Source: Methanosphaera sp. rholeuAM6
GTDB taxonomy: Archaea > Methanobacteriota > Methanobacteria > Methanobacteriales > Methanobacteriaceae
Length of the DNA: 14,933 bases
NCBI GenBank assembly: GCA_003266105.1
Contig: MVAA01000012.1
Location: 5,457 to 20,389, forward strand
Reading direction: 5' to 3'
Made by a program: the position numbers and the translations under genes. Shown piece after piece: positions 14,041-14,933 of this stretch (its first letter is position 1; each line of letters starts with the position of its first letter). The notes under the pieces were generated by a model that was not told the DNA's origin, did not search any database, and saw only the letters and a list, made by a program, of their open reading frames with translations.

Positions 14041-14046
14041 TTTTTC

Positions 14047-14550
14047 ATGAAACCTGAAGAAGTTAAACGTATGGAAGAGGAAGAGGATGAGGAATTTGTT
14101 GGATTGAATGTTGACACTAATCTTTTGGAGGTTGTTCAGGTATTGTTTAAGACTGAACCTGAGGTTGAAGTTTTTTATGATGGTTTTTTGGATAGGGTTC
14201 AGAACGATAAACGGTTACGTAAGAATACTGACGATAGGAAACGTATGAATTCTGCTTTTCTTGATGAGCTGTTGAAATATCATGATCTTGACACTATTAA
14301 TAATGCCCTTAATGGTGTTTCCAGTGAGGAAAACCTGGTGATTGGTGAAGAGGAAAGGGATGTTGACAGGATTCTTCGCAAGACTTTTAGTAATAAGATG
14401 GAGTTTCGTATGTTTATGACATATATCAGTCAGTTTATGATGGAAGATAAGGATTCTCCTGTTGAAGCTGCTGCTAAGAGTATGAAGCGTCTTGGCAAAT
14501 CTGATAAGGAAACTTTACAGATTACCAGTGTAATAGATAAGATTTTCTAA
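14047..14550 (+). CDS. Uncharacterised acidic soluble protein co-transcribed with the channel
   Basis: I do not recognise this 167-residue protein. It is very rich in Glu and Asp (MEEEEDEEF at 9-17) with many Lys and Arg further on. It looks all-helical, has no signal peptide, membrane segment or cysteine, and shows no catalytic motif. Near the C-terminus, EFRMFMTYISQFMM and SPVEAAAKSMKRLG suggest an amphipathic helical bundle. AAGGAG at 14032-14037, inside the last codons of the channel gene, supports ATG 14047, and the two genes lie 6 bases apart. A cytoplasmic partner or modulator of the channel is possible, but this rests on position alone. Confidence 0.75.
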   Translation: MKPEEVKRMEEEEDEEFVGLNVDTNLLEVVQVLFKTEPEVEVFYDGFLDRVQNDKRLRKNTDDRKRMNSAFLDELLKYHDLDTINNALNGVSSEENLVIGEEERDVDRILRKTFSNKMEFRMFMTYISQFMMEDKDSPVEAAAKSMKRLGKSDKETLQITSVIDKIF

Positions 14551-14570
14551 TATTTTTTTTTATTTTATTT
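14551..14570 (+). terminator. T-rich terminator after the channel operon
   Basis: Nine T at 14553-14561 and further T runs to 14570 follow the stop codon. The rest of the 14551-14708 gap holds only the promoter and dyad described separately. Confidence 0.6.
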
Positions 14571-14656
14571 TCACCACCATCTATATATGAAATATTTGTT
14601 TTAATTTATTTAAATAGATTATAAAGCTTTAATTGTCCTTTATTTACCAAATAAAA

Positions 14657-14668
14657 GGTTTTATATAT
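14657..14668 (+). promoter_or_regulatory. TATA box with possible BRE of the right-end gene
   Basis: GGTTTTATATAT at 14657-14668, preceded by AAAA, resembles a purine-rich BRE plus TATA box. It predicts transcription start near 14688-14692, exactly at the left arm of the inverted repeat that follows. Confidence 0.55.
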
Positions 14669-14688
14669 TATAGATTTTAAAATATTAT

Positions 14689-14722
14689 TGAATCATTCTT
14701 AAATTTGAATGAGAATGATTCA
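14689..14722. promoter_or_regulatory. Perfect 11-bp inverted repeat overlapping the predicted transcription start
   Basis: TGAATCATTCT (14689-14699) and AGAATGATTCA (14712-14722) are exact reverse complements separated by 12 bases. The dyad lies about 22 bases downstream of the TATA box, where a repressor would block RNA polymerase. It could also form an mRNA hairpin in the leader. The sequence loosely resembles metal-regulator boxes, but I cannot assign a regulator. Confidence 0.65.
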
Positions 14723-14933
14723 TTTTCAAGAAATTGAAAAAAACTTTTCTGGAGGTGTAAACATACATAAAAATTTAATTCAGGCAAACAATGTTCAAAA
14801 AATTGCCACGGAGAAATTATTAAAAAACCTTGAAAAACTACCGGATATCGATGAATGTGAGTATATATATGTTGATGATATAGATATTCCCAATTTCCAA
14901 AACAAGTTTCTAAGAAATAAGATATTAATTACT
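14709..14933 (+). CDS. Unrecognised protein, 5' part only, start uncertain
   Basis: An open frame running off the right edge. The well-supported part reads HKNLIQANNVQKIATEKLLKNLEKLPDIDE and then EYIYVDDIDIPNFQNKFLRNKILIT; I do not recognise the family. The start is unclear. The only in-frame ATG codons are at 14709 and 14715, both inside the inverted repeat and without a ribosome-binding site. A perfect GGAGGTG (14751-14757) lies 5 bases before an in-frame ATA at 14763, where a start would be expected by position. The ATG at 14791 is out of frame and stops after 10 codons. The coordinates given use the outermost ATG. The gene is under the dyad-bearing promoter, so it is probably regulated. 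Confidence 0.6.
   Translation, partial: MRMIHFQEIEKNFSGGVNIHKNLIQANNVQKIATEKLLKNLEKLPDIDECEYIYVDDIDIPNFQNKFLRNKILIT

Noticed and set aside
14791..14823. ATG at 14791 as the start of the right-end gene
   Set aside because: This frame stops after 10 codons, while the overlapping frame stays open to the window edge.

Overview
The window looks like chromosomal DNA of a very AT-rich methanogenic archaeon of the order Methanobacteriales, most likely Methanosphaera or a close gut relative. The genus is inferred from gene content and base composition, not from a search. Three things point to an archaeon. There is a complete archaeal isoprenoid cluster with isopentenyl phosphate kinase and type 2 IPP isomerase. 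TATA-like boxes lie upstream of most transcription units. Shine-Dalgarno (SD) sites are of the GGTGAT/GGAGGT type. T-rich tracts serve as likely 3' ends.

Region 1 (1-5823): the 5' end of a leftward MEMO-family gene, a 494-base divergent intergenic region, then a rightward tight cluster: mevalonate kinase, isopentenyl phosphate kinase, type 2 IPP isomerase, archaeal RNase J and (all-E) prenyl diphosphate synthase. These enzymes take mevalonate to the C15/C20 precursors of archaeal ether lipids. Only the enzymes converting phosphomevalonate to isopentenyl phosphate are not encoded here. The order agrees with what I recall from other Methanobacteriales.

Region 2 (5824-10648): oxygen, iron and redox genes. 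A ferritin with an intact ferroxidase centre stands alone. A three-gene unit follows: a two-domain carboxymuconolactone decarboxylase/AhpD-like protein, a flavodoxin and an alpha/beta hydrolase. Next come an orphan protein with a weak acetyltransferase look, and a 2-Cys glutathione-peroxidase-type peroxidase overlapping a short flavodoxin.

Region 3 (10649-13116): a two-gene operon of a YafJ/EgtC-type class II glutamine amidotransferase and a GCS2-family (glutamate-cysteine ligase-like) enzyme, overlapping by 32 bases, behind two palindromic operator-like sites. This is the best candidate for an undescribed system, perhaps gamma-glutamyl thiol or gamma-glutamyl amide metabolism in a methanogen.

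Region 4 (13117-14933): a six-transmembrane voltage-gated-type potassium channel with a C-terminal coiled coil, followed 6 bases later by an acidic protein of unknown function. The window ends with the start of an unrecognised gene whose promoter carries a perfect 11-bp inverted repeat.

Several start codons were moved from the longest reading frame to a downstream codon because of SD sites and family N-termini. The isomerase (GTG), RNase J (TTG) and amidotransferase (GTG) use non-ATG starts. No tRNA, rRNA, CRISPR, insertion sequence or phage gene was seen.
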